NCBI GenBank assembly: GCA_023261405.1
Contig: JAHFOZ010000371.1
Span: forward strand, 1 to 5,425
DNA length: 5,425 nucleotides
Direction: 5' to 3'
DNA from: Planctomycetota bacterium
Lineage (GTDB): Bacteria > Planctomycetota > MHYJ01 > JACPRB01
Both the position numbers and the translations under genes were made by a program. A model generated the notes under the pieces. The model did no database searches. It saw nothing but the letters and a program-made list of their open reading frames with translations, and was not told the origin of the DNA. Below, one piece after another: positions 1 to 5,425 of this stretch. Positions within the stretch are counted from its first letter, which is position 1. Each line of letters opens with the position of its first letter.

Positions 1-175
1 GGGCCTCCGCCTCGGCGTGCGGGCGCCCGAAGGCGCGGTGCCAGCCCTCGCCCACGATGCGGCCCCTGCGGACCAGGACCGCGCCCACGAGCGGGTTGGG
101 GGCGGTGCGCGCGCCCGCCCGGGCGGCGAGCTCGAGGGCCCGCCTCATGAAGCGTTCGTCCTCGGCTCGTCTCAT
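1..175 (-). CDS. ribD: RibD, N-terminal deaminase part (3' end cut by window edge)
   Basis: Riboflavin biosynthesis protein RibD is usually a fusion of a zinc-dependent pyrimidine deaminase and a reductase. It converts 2,5-diamino-6-ribosylamino-pyrimidinone 5'-phosphate to the 5-amino-6-ribitylamino uracil phosphate in the cytosol. Only the first 58 codons are visible. They match the family start closely: DERFMRRALELA at residues 7-18, the substrate-site stretch TAPNPLVGAVLV at 24-35, and the zinc-ligand motif HAE at 53-55. The reductase half, if present, lies beyond the window, so a stand-alone deaminase cannot be excluded. The ATG at 175 is chosen because it overlaps the miaB stop as ATGA and places HAE at the usual distance from the N-terminus. 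No clear Shine-Dalgarno precedes it, so translation probably depends on coupling to miaB. A second in-frame ATG (codon 10) would cut into the conserved N-terminal helix and is less likely. Confidence 0.88.
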   Translation of the reverse strand, partial: MRRAEDERFMRRALELAARAGARTAPNPLVGAVLVRRGRIVGEGWHRAFGRPHAEAEA

Positions 176-1485
176 GCAAGCCGGCCCGCCAGGGACAGCG
201 CGGTCGCGCCCGTGATCTCGACCGTCGCGAAGCTGCCCCGGAGGTCGCGGCCGGCCTCGAAGTTCACGATCTGGTGCGCGTCCGTCCGTCCGGTCTGGCG
301 GCCCTCGCGCTTGCTCGGTCCCTCGACGAGAATCTCGAGGCGCCGCCCGATCCTCGCCTGGTTCTTCACCCGTGAGATCCGCTCCTGCACTTCGAGGAGC
401 TCCTGGTGGCGCCGCTTCTTCTCCTCCTCGGGGACGTCGTCGGGAAGCGCGGCCGCATCGGTCCCGGGCCGGGGCGAGTACTTGAAGACGAAGGCGTTCT
501 GGAAGCGCACCCTCTCCATAAGGTCCACCGTCCGGCGGAAGTCCTCAGCCGTCTCTCCCGGAAAGCCCACGATGAAGTCGCTCGCCAGCTCGATCCCCGG
601 GACCTCGCGGCGGAGCGTGTCGCAGAGCTCGAGGTAGCGCGCGACCGAGTAGCCCCGCCGCATCGCCTTGAGGATGCGGTCCGAGCCCGACTGCGCCGGG
701 AAATGGAGGTACTTGCAGACTTTCGGGAGGTCGCGCATCGCCTCGACCAGGGAAGGTCTCACGAAAGACGGGTGCGAGGTGATGAAGCGGATCCTCCGGA
801 GGCCCTCGACTCCGCTCAGGAGGCGGAGCAGCCCGCCGAGGTCGATGACCGGCTTGAGCCCCTTGCCGTAGGAGTTCACGGTCTGGCCGAGGAGCGTGAC
901 CTCCACGGTCCCCTGCCCCGCCAGCCGCCGGACCTCCTCGACGATCCGCTCCGGCGGCCGGCTCACCTCGGCGCCGCGCGTCGTGGGGACGATGCAGAAG
1001 GTGCAGGAGAGGTCGCAGCCTTCCATGACCTTGACGTAGGCCTGCGCGCCGCCGGCGCGGGACTGCACGGCCTCGGCGCCGTCGATGAACTCGTCGTCGA
1101 AGTCCTCGACGGCGATGCGGCGCGTCCCCGTGGCGCGGATCTCCTCCACCAGGCGCGGGATGGCGCCCATGTGGCGGGGCCCCACGATGAGCTGGACGTG
1201 GGGCAACTGCTCGAAGAGCCGGTCCTGCCGGTTCTGGGCCATGCACCCCACGATGCCGACGACGAGCCCCGGCTTCTCCTTCTTGAGTTTCCGGACCATC
1301 CCCGCGTTCGAGAGCGCGCGCTCCTCGGCATGCTCGCGCACCGAGCAGGTGTTGAAGAGGATGAGGTCCGCCTCTTCCTTGTGCTCCGTCGAGGACCAGC
1401 CCTGCGAGGCCATCCTCGAGCGGATGAGGTCGCTGTCCAGCACGTTCATCTGGCAGCCGTAGGTCTCGATGAAGATCTTTCCCAT
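172..1485 (-). CDS. miaB: MiaB, tRNA-2-methylthio-N6-(dimethylallyl)adenosine synthase
   Basis: This is a radical-SAM methylthiotransferase that adds a methylthio group to i6A at position 37 of tRNAs reading UNN codons, downstream of MiaA in the cytosol. The protein is 437 residues, normal for the family. The N-terminal UPF0004 domain carries the three cysteines for the auxiliary 4Fe-4S cluster: C11 (TYGCQMN), C47 (NTCSVRE) and C81 (VGCMAQ). The radical-SAM core begins with C157, C161 and C164 in GCDLSCTFCIVPTTRG (CxxxCxxC). FPAQSGSD and DFIVGFPGET follow, as expected for MiaB rather than the RimO or MtaB branches. A TRAM RNA-binding domain occupies about residues 376-437. The ATG at 1485 is chosen because MGKIFIETYGCQMN is the family N-terminus. 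The in-frame ATG at 1557 lies inside the upstream ATPase gene and would add 24 unrelated residues. No Shine-Dalgarno is seen; a TAGAAT hexamer lies 10 bases upstream. The stop overlaps the ribD start. Confidence 0.96.
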   Translation of the reverse strand: MGKIFIETYGCQMNVLDSDLIRSRMASQGWSSTEHKEEADLILFNTCSVREHAEERALSNAGMVRKLKKEKPGLVVGIVGCMAQNRQDRLFEQLPHVQLIVGPRHMGAIPRLVEEIRATGTRRIAVEDFDDEFIDGAEAVQSRAGGAQAYVKVMEGCDLSCTFCIVPTTRGAEVSRPPERIVEEVRRLAGQGTVEVTLLGQTVNSYGKGLKPVIDLGGLLRLLSGVEGLRRIRFITSHPSFVRPSLVEAMRDLPKVCKYLHFPAQSGSDRILKAMRRGYSVARYLELCDTLRREVPGIELASDFIVGFPGETAEDFRRTVDLMERVRFQNAFVFKYSPRPGTDAAALPDDVPEEEKKRRHQELLEVQERISRVKNQARIGRRLEILVEGPSKREGRQTGRTDAHQIVNFEAGRDLRGSFATVEITGATALSLAGRLA

Positions 1486-1501
1486 GGGAGGGTCGATTCT
1501 A
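1486..1501 (-). promoter_or_regulatory. Putative -10 element directly before miaB (possible leaderless start)
   Basis: On the minus strand TAGAAT (1501-1496) matches the sigma-70 -10 consensus at five of six bases and ends 10 bases before the miaB ATG. Normal spacing from a -10 box would put transcription start near 1489, leaving a leader of about 4 bases. No Shine-Dalgarno is present in this gap and no good -35 box is seen at 16-18 bases. The 53-bp gap between the ATPase stop and miaB has no convincing terminator hairpin, so read-through from upstream is also possible. This call is inferred from pattern and position only. Confidence 0.35.
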
Positions 1502-1538
1502 GGGAGCCCGCGCCGGAAACGCGAGGATGAAATTCGCC

Positions 1539-2867
1539 TCAGGTTTCCAGCATCCATTCCCAGGCAGCCCGGACGGTCACGCCAGCAGGCGCATCCGCAC
1601 GCGCCAGCTGGACGTCCGTGCCGGTGAGCGTGAGGAGAAGGGCCTTGGCCCCCCGGTGGGACGGCAGGGCGTCCGCCAGCGCCCTGAACTCCCGGTCACG
1701 CACGGACTTGTCCGAGAGGTCCGCCGAGACCTGGACGAGCGTCCGCTTCCCGTCCGGCTCCCTGGAGAGGAAATCCACCTCGAAGCCGCCGGGGGTATCC
1801 ACGTAGGAGGCCCCGCAATCGCGGCGCTCCAGCTCGAGGAGCACCGCCGTCTCCAGCGCATGGCCGAGGTTGGCCTTGCCGCTCCGGTCGAACGCCGCGA
1901 TGAGCGCGGGATCCACGGGATAGGCCTTGGCCGGGTTCACCTGCCGGCGGCGCTCCGAGTCCGTCGCCAGGGGGACCCGCCGCACCAAGAAGGCATCCTC
2001 GAGGTGGGCCAGCATCTCGTGCAGCGAGTCCTTGGACACGGCCACGCCCTGCGAGCGCAGGTCGTTGTAGAACTTGTTCACGCTGAATCGCCCGCCCGCC
2101 GCGCCGAGCAGCTGCCGCACCAGCCGGCGCAGCGCCACGACGTTGGTCACGCCATGGCGCTCGACGACGTCACGGAACACGCAGGCGTCCACGTATCCCT
2201 GCAGGAGATTCACGCGGTCTCCGGCGGAGAGCCCCTGCGCCTCCGGGAACCCGCCCGAGGCGAGATAGTCCAGGAAGGCGCGCTCCAGCCGGGAGCGCTG
2301 CGCCTTGGGAACGAACTTCGAATCCTCCGGGGCCTCGATCCCCTGGTGCCCCAGAACTTCGCGGTAGCTGAACGGGTAGATCACCGTCTCCGTGGCCCGG
2401 CCGCGCAGCGCCGTCGCCACCTCGCGGCTCAGCATCTTCGCCGACGAGCCGCTCACGAAGACCTCGACCTTCTCCGAATCCAGGATGCGGCGGACAAAGG
2501 TCTCCCAGCCGGGGACGACCTGGATCTCGTCGAAGAAGAACGTCACCTGCCGGCGGTCGCGGAACTGTGGGCAGCGGGTGTAGTATTCCTCGAGCACCCA
2601 GCTCAACTGGGCCGCCTCCAGGCCGGCCAGACGCTCGTCCTCGAAGCTGAAGTAGATCTGCGCCTCCCGGGGCGCGCCCGCCGCCCGCCGGTCGGCCAGG
2701 CACTGGTGGAGGAAGCAGGTCTTCCCCGCCCTCCGCATCCCCACCACGGCGCGCGCTTTCCGCGGGATCCCGGGGAGGCGCACGTCCCGCCGGGTGAGCG
2801 GGGGAGGCTCGAAGGCCAGCGCGTCGGCGACCTTCTGGCGGATGATGTCCCTAAGTTGTCCTTCCAT
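1539..2867 (-). CDS. AAA-family ATPase with DUF4143-type C-terminal domain, function unknown
   Basis: The 442-residue protein has the layout of the widespread AAA_14/DUF4143 'ATP-binding protein' family, whose cellular role is not established. The N-terminal ATPase has a Walker A variant GMRRAGKT (43-50), a Walker B VTFFFDEIQ (108-116, with D113 and E114), a sensor-like strand VFVSGSSAKML (136-146), and arginines R155 and R157 in the LRGRA stretch typical of the family. YPFSYREV (164-171) and SGGFPE (204-209) are family landmarks. A helical middle region follows, ending in a winged-helix-like stretch (about 260-300). The C-terminus resembles a PD-(D/E)XK nuclease fold: EVDFL at 363-367, then LVQVSADL at 377-384, with Q379 where active nucleases usually have E/D, so cleavage activity is doubtful. 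No signal peptide or membrane segment is seen. It lies on the same strand as hemL (65-bp gap) and miaB (53-bp gap) but has no known link to either pathway. An AT-rich stretch precedes it, suggesting acquisition. The ATG at 2867 has no Shine-Dalgarno. Confidence 0.9.
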   Translation of the reverse strand: MEGQLRDIIRQKVADALAFEPPPLTRRDVRLPGIPRKARAVVGMRRAGKTCFLHQCLADRRAAGAPREAQIYFSFEDERLAGLEAAQLSWVLEEYYTRCPQFRDRRQVTFFFDEIQVVPGWETFVRRILDSEKVEVFVSGSSAKMLSREVATALRGRATETVIYPFSYREVLGHQGIEAPEDSKFVPKAQRSRLERAFLDYLASGGFPEAQGLSAGDRVNLLQGYVDACVFRDVVERHGVTNVVALRRLVRQLLGAAGGRFSVNKFYNDLRSQGVAVSKDSLHEMLAHLEDAFLVRRVPLATDSERRRQVNPAKAYPVDPALIAAFDRSGKANLGHALETAVLLELERRDCGASYVDTPGGFEVDFLSREPDGKRTLVQVSADLSDKSVRDREFRALADALPSHRGAKALLLTLTGTDVQLARADAPAGVTVRAAWEWMLET

Positions 2868-2915
2868 GGAGGATATAGTATATGATAAGTGTCCTTATTA
2901 AAAGGATAATATTAC
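2868..2915 (-). promoter_or_regulatory. AT-rich dyad-containing upstream region of the ATPase gene
   Basis: Positions 2873-2915 hold only 9 G/C in 43 bases, in sharp contrast with the GC-rich surroundings. Small symmetric elements overlap here: ATAAG/CTTAT (2885-2889 and 2894-2898, 4-base centre), TCCTT/AAGGA (2892-2896 and 2902-2906, 5-base centre) and TATA-G-TATA on the plus strand. AGGATA occurs twice in direct orientation (2870-2875 and 2903-2908), 33 bases apart, about three helical turns. On the minus strand TATACT (2882-2877) is a plausible -10 box 9 bases before the ATG, and TATCAT is an alternative slightly upstream; neither has a strong -35 partner. It probably combines a promoter with a protein-binding site for the ATPase gene, possibly autoregulatory. 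This is inference. Confidence 0.45.
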
Positions 2916-2932
2916 AGAGGGCTCCCGGCCGG

Positions 2933-4198
2933 TCAGGAGAGGGACGCGCGGACCGCCGCGACCGTGCGGTCGAGGTCGCCCTTCGTGTGGGCGAAGCTCA
3001 CGAACCAGGCCTCGAACTGCGACGGCGGCAGGAGGATGCCCCGGGCGCGCATCGCGCGGTGGAAGCGCGCGAAGCGGCGGGTGTCGGAGCGGGCGGCGGA
3101 CGGCCAGTCCGTCACGGGCCCCCGCGTGAAGAACGGGGTGATCAGGGACCCCACGCGGTTCACCGTCAGGCCCCGGAAGGCCGGCTCGAGCCGCGCCGAC
3201 AGGTCCTCGAGGTTCGCGTAGATCTCCGGGCGATGGCGGAGCGCCCTGAGCTGCGCGAGGCCCGCCGCGACCGCCAGCGGGTTCCCCGAGAGCGTCCCGG
3301 CCTGGTAGACCGGGCCGTCCGGCGAGATCAGCGCCATGATCTCCTTCCGGCCGCCGTACGCGCCCACCGGGAGGCCGCCGCCGATGATCTTGCCCAGGCA
3401 GGTCAGGTCGGGCTTCACGCCGAAGAGCGTCTGCGCCCCGCCGTAGCAGAGGCGGAACCCCGTGATCACCTCGTCGAAGACGAGCAAGAGGTCGTACTTC
3501 GCCGTGAGGAGCCTGAGCCCCTCGAGAAACCCCGGCGCCGGCGGGACCACGCCCATGTTCCCCGCCACGGGCTCGACGATGATGCAGGCCAGCGAGCGCC
3601 ACTTCGAACGGACGAGCGCCCGCGCGGCGTCGAGATCGTTGTAGGGCAGCACGTGGGTGTGGCGCGCGAGGTCGGCCGGGACCCCCGGGCTCGTGGGAAC
3701 GCCGAAGGTGGCGAGGCCGGAGCCGGCCTTGACGAGCATCGAATCCGAGTGGCCGTGGTAGCAGCCCTCGAACTTCACCACGCCGTCCCGCCGGGCGAAC
3801 GCGCGGGCGGCGCGGAGCGCGCTCATGCAGGCCTCGGTTCCGCTGGAGACGAGGCGCACCTTCTCCATCGAAGGGATCGCCGCGACGAGAAGCTCGGCCA
3901 TCTCCGCCTCGGCCGCCGTGGGGGCGCCGTAGGAGGTCCCGCGCCGGGCGGCCTCGGTCACCGCGCGCACCACCCCGGGGGCGGCGTGCCCCAGGATGAG
4001 CGGCCCCCAGGAGCCGACGTAATCGACGTACTCGCGCCCATCCAGGTCCGTCACCCGCGAGCCGCGGGCGGTGGCGATGAAGGGCGGCGTCCCGCCCACC
4101 GCCCCGTAGGCGCGCACGGGGGAATTGACGCCGCCGGGGATCACGCGTTTCGCACGCGCGAACGCGAGGCGGCTGCGGGAATCCGGGGGACCCTTCAC
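2933..4198 (-). CDS. hemL: Glutamate-1-semialdehyde 2,1-aminomutase
   Basis: HemL is a PLP enzyme that converts glutamate-1-semialdehyde to 5-aminolevulinate, the last step of the C5 route to tetrapyrroles, after HemA. The 421-residue product has the normal length. Family motifs in order are RVIPGGVNSPVRAYGAVGG (18-36), VDYVGSWGPLILGH (58-71), GTSYGAPTAAEAEMAELL (87-104), SSGTEACMSALR (118-129, PLP phosphate region), GCYHGHSD (145-152), LVFDEVITGFR (239-249, with D242 expected to contact the PLP ring nitrogen) and LGKIIGGGLPVGAYGG (268-283, with K270 as the predicted Schiff-base lysine). QAGTLSGNPLA and FVSFAHT complete the fold. There is no ATG near the expected N-terminus; the GTG at 4198 is the only suitable start and gives the usual distance to VIPGG. 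It has no Shine-Dalgarno and sits 8 bases after a -10-like TACACT, so the message may be leaderless. It is divergent from the kinase. Confidence 0.96.
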   Translation of the reverse strand: MKGPPDSRSRLAFARAKRVIPGGVNSPVRAYGAVGGTPPFIATARGSRVTDLDGREYVDYVGSWGPLILGHAAPGVVRAVTEAARRGTSYGAPTAAEAEMAELLVAAIPSMEKVRLVSSGTEACMSALRAARAFARRDGVVKFEGCYHGHSDSMLVKAGSGLATFGVPTSPGVPADLARHTHVLPYNDLDAARALVRSKWRSLACIIVEPVAGNMGVVPPAPGFLEGLRLLTAKYDLLLVFDEVITGFRLCYGGAQTLFGVKPDLTCLGKIIGGGLPVGAYGGRKEIMALISPDGPVYQAGTLSGNPLAVAAGLAQLRALRHRPEIYANLEDLSARLEPAFRGLTVNRVGSLITPFFTRGPVTDWPSAARSDTRRFARFHRAMRARGILLPPSQFEAWFVSFAHTKGDLDRTVAAVRASLS

Positions 4199-4206
4199 GT
4201 CTAGTA

Positions 4207-4234
4207 AGTGTAGGGCCGGCGGACCGGCTGTCAA
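4207..4234 (-). promoter_or_regulatory. hemL sigma-70-type promoter
   Basis: On the minus strand a perfect -35 box TTGACA (4234-4229) is followed after 16 bases by TACACT (4212-4207), which matches the -10 consensus at four of six positions. Expected transcription start is near 4200, two bases before the GTG of hemL. The -35 box is part of the left arm of the inverted repeat shared with the kinase promoter, and the spacer holds a GC-rich dyad. The boxes are read directly from the sequence; activity and start site are inferred. Confidence 0.6.
4215..4228. repeat. GC-rich dyad filling the hemL promoter spacer
   Basis: GCCGG (4215-4219) and CCGGC (4224-4228) form a perfect 5-bp inverted repeat around a 4-base centre. 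It almost fills the 16-base spacer between the -35 and -10 boxes of hemL, a position where a bound protein would block RNA polymerase. Short GC dyads are frequent by chance in DNA this GC-rich, so the operator interpretation is weak. Confidence 0.3.
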
Positions 4235-4265
4235 CGGCGTTCCATAAACAGGGCGCGTTGACAGC
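4227..4265. repeat. 10-bp perfect inverted repeat spanning both divergent -35 boxes
   Basis: GCTGTCAACG (4227-4236) and CGTTGACAGC (4256-4265) are exact reverse complements separated by 19 bases (4237-4255). Each arm contains the TTGACA -35 hexamer of one of the two divergent promoters, so hemL and the kinase have mirror-image upstream halves. A related half-site, GCGTTGAC, recurs at 4296-4303 just before the kinase Shine-Dalgarno, in the same orientation as the copy at 4255-4262 and 41 bases from it. The symmetry may simply reflect two consensus -35 boxes, but the matching bases extend beyond the hexamer on both sides. Confidence 0.6.
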
Positions 4266-4285
4266 GCCCCGGGTCGTGGTAGACT
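4258..4285 (+). promoter_or_regulatory. Kinase sigma-70-type promoter
   Basis: TTGACA (4258-4263) is a perfect -35 box, followed after 16 bases by TAGACT (4280-4285), which matches the -10 consensus at four of six positions. Expected transcription start is near 4292, giving a leader of about 21 bases that contains GGAG. This has the same architecture and spacing as the divergent hemL promoter. Confidence 0.6.
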
Positions 4286-4303
4286 TGAACATCGGGCGTT
4301 GAC

Positions 4304-4307
4304 GGAG
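4304..4307 (+). promoter_or_regulatory. Shine-Dalgarno GGAG of the kinase gene
   Basis: GGAG lies 5 bases before the ATG at 4313 and supports that start. It is the only clear Shine-Dalgarno at a gene start in this window; the minus-strand genes lack one. Confidence 0.65.
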
Positions 4308-4312
4308 CACGT

Positions 4313-5425
4313 ATGGCGTACCGCGCGGTCAAAAAAGGCGACCGGGTCTCCGAATACACCCTGGTCGAGAAGCTGGGCGAGGGCGGCTTCGGCGAAGTCT
4401 GGAAGGCCGAGCACGCGCAGATCCCCGGGAAGTTCGTCGCCATCAAGATCCCCACCTCCCCCGAGCGCATGGACTGCCTCAAGCAGGAGGCGGTCTTCCA
4501 GCACGAACTGGACCATCCCAACATCGTCAAGACCATCGGCCTCAACACGCAGAACGACCCGCCCTACTTCATGATGGAGTTCGTGGACGGGAAAAACCTC
4601 CGCCAGCTCATGCTGGAGGACGGGATCCTCCCCCCGCCCTACGCGATCGACATCGCGGTGCAGGTCTGCGAGGCCCTGGCCTTCGCGCACGGGAAAAACG
4701 TGGTCCACAAGGACGTGAAGCCGGAGAACATCCTCGTCGAGAAGAAGCGCGTCGACGTCTCGAACCGCGGGAAGGCGCTCCTCCACTACGTGAAGCTCAC
4801 GGACCTCGGCCTGGGCATGTTCCCCGGCCGCGGGCAGAGCGAGATCGTCATCTCGCAGAACGCGCGCACGAGCGGCGTGCGGATCATGTCCGGCACGCTC
4901 TTCTACATGGCCCCGGAGCAGATGATGCCGGGCCGCCAGGTGGACTCCCGCGCGGACATCTACTCGCTCGGCGTGGTGCTCTACGAGATGCTCACGGGCG
5001 AGCTGCCCCTGGGCATGGACCTGCCCAGCGAACTCAACCCCGTCGTCCCCGCCGAGCTGGACGCCATCTGCAAGCGCGCCCTCTCGATCGACCGCGACGC
5101 CCGCTACCCGGACATGCGGGAGCTGGCCGCCGACCTGCAGAGGGCGAAAGAGGCGTTCCTCATCAAGCTGGTCTCTTCCGGCGCCCCCGCGCTCGAGATG
5201 ACGGCCCGTGGCGGGCTCCGCCGCTTCACCCCGCACGTCGCGCCCCCGGCCGCCGGCGCGGTGGGCCCGCAGAAGCGCCGCTGGCTGCCCATCGTGGAGT
5301 GGGCCCTGCTGGCCTTCGTGCTGGCCCTCCTGGGAGTCTCCGCCTGTGCCTTCGTGAGCCTGAACCGCTCCCTGGAGACGGCGAAGGCGGCCCCGCGGCC
5401 CCCGACCGCCGCCTCCGTCCTCGAG
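4313..5425 (+). CDS. Membrane-anchored PknB-type serine/threonine protein kinase (3' end cut by window edge)
   Basis: The frame is open to the window end (371 codons, no stop). It encodes a Hanks-type kinase followed by one transmembrane helix, the common layout of bacterial receptor kinases that phosphorylate cytosolic targets in response to external signals. Visible motifs are the glycine loop GEGGFGEV (22-29), VAIK with K45, a likely helix-C glutamate E59, hinge-region MMEFVDGKNL (87-96), catalytic loop HKDVKPEN (132-139, with D134, K136 and N139), DLG (164-166), APE (200-202) and DIYSLG (215-220). HRD is changed to HKD and DFG to DLG. About 24 residues separate N139 from the DLG aspartate, more than usual, and a long activation segment follows. 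The stretch after TGELPLG is shortened before PSELNPVVP. A basic QKRRW (320-324) precedes a hydrophobic helix at about 327-348, after which a Pro/Ala-rich outer segment begins. Any sensor domain is outside the window. The start is set by the upstream GGAG. Substrates are unknown. Confidence 0.93.
   Translation, partial: MAYRAVKKGDRVSEYTLVEKLGEGGFGEVWKAEHAQIPGKFVAIKIPTSPERMDCLKQEAVFQHELDHPNIVKTIGLNTQNDPPYFMMEFVDGKNLRQLMLEDGILPPPYAIDIAVQVCEALAFAHGKNVVHKDVKPENILVEKKRVDVSNRGKALLHYVKLTDLGLGMFPGRGQSEIVISQNARTSGVRIMSGTLFYMAPEQMMPGRQVDSRADIYSLGVVLYEMLTGELPLGMDLPSELNPVVPAELDAICKRALSIDRDARYPDMRELAADLQRAKEAFLIKLVSSGAPALEMTARGGLRRFTPHVAPPAAGAVGPQKRRWLPIVEWALLAFVLALLGVSACAFVSLNRSLETAKAAPRPPTAASVLE

Noticed and set aside
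545..1331. Minus-strand frames 545-1246 and 963-1331 inside miaB.
   Set aside because: They are out-of-frame translations of miaB with Arg/Pro/Ser-rich low-complexity sequence.
1486..1557. Upstream in-frame ATG at 1557 extending MiaB by 24 residues.
   Set aside because: The extension overlaps the ATPase coding end and does not resemble MiaB N-termini; MGKIFIETYGCQMN is the family start.
2868..2884. GGAGG (2868-2872) positioned 9 bases before a plus-strand ATG at 2882, like a real ribosome binding site.
   Set aside because: The frame that follows is the antisense shadow of hemL with no recognisable protein; the GGAGG seems to be a coincidence in the ATPase upstream region.
2925..2932. CCGGCCGG self-complementary sequence just after the hemL stop, considered as a terminator.
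   Set aside because: It has no loop and no T-run follows it on the minus strand, so it cannot form a standard intrinsic terminator.
406..4204. Long plus-strand open frames at 406-1530, 1527-2885 and 2882-4204 opposite miaB, the ATPase gene and hemL.
   Set aside because: They are low-complexity, R/A/E/H/L-rich shadow translations of high-GC genes on the other strand, and none shows a recognisable domain.
4299..4574. Plus-strand 91-codon frame starting at 4299.
   Set aside because: It overlaps the kinase start in another frame and has Ser/Arg/Pro-rich sequence without any family resemblance.
2933..5236. A single 767-codon minus-strand open frame that seems to fuse about 346 residues to the N-terminus of HemL.
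   Set aside because: The extra part is antisense to the kinase gene, resembles no family, and crosses the divergent promoters. HemL is complete from the GTG at 4198.

Overview
The window is GC-rich bacterial DNA with tightly packed genes and short intergenic gaps. The gene content (C5-pathway hemL, miaB, ribD, and a one-transmembrane serine/threonine kinase) suits a high-GC, probably uncultured, environmental bacterium such as Methylomirabilota/Rokubacteria, Acidobacteriota or a deltaproteobacterial/myxobacterial lineage. This placement is a weak inference from gene content and composition.

Layout: four genes lie on the minus strand and are read from right to left. They are hemL (4198-2933, glutamate-1-semialdehyde aminomutase), an AAA-family ATPase with a DUF4143-type C-terminus (2867-1539), miaB (1485-172, tRNA methylthiotransferase) and the 5' part of ribD (175 to the window edge). 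miaB and ribD overlap by ATGA. To the right, a Ser/Thr protein kinase starts at 4313 on the plus strand and runs off the window after its single transmembrane helix. hemL and the kinase share a 114-bp divergent promoter region (4199-4312).

How it fits together: hemL, miaB and ribD are housekeeping functions (tetrapyrrole precursor, tRNA A37 thiomethylation, riboflavin synthesis). The ATPase between hemL and miaB is an accessory-type gene of unknown role. A strikingly AT-rich, dyad-filled stretch just upstream of it (2873-2915, 9 G/C in 43 bases) stands out from its surroundings and suggests the gene was inserted into an older hemL-miaB-ribD cluster.

The most notable regulatory signals are three. 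First, the divergent hemL/kinase promoters each have a perfect TTGACA -35 box, and the two boxes lie inside the arms of a perfect 10-bp inverted repeat. Second, hemL, the ATPase gene and miaB each have a TANNNT -10-like hexamer 8-10 bases before the start codon and no Shine-Dalgarno sequence, so they may be transcribed as leaderless mRNAs, whereas the kinase has a normal leader with GGAG. Third, the kinase carries HKD and DLG in place of HRD and DFG, with an enlarged catalytic-to-activation segment. No RNA genes, CRISPR arrays or insertion sequences were seen.
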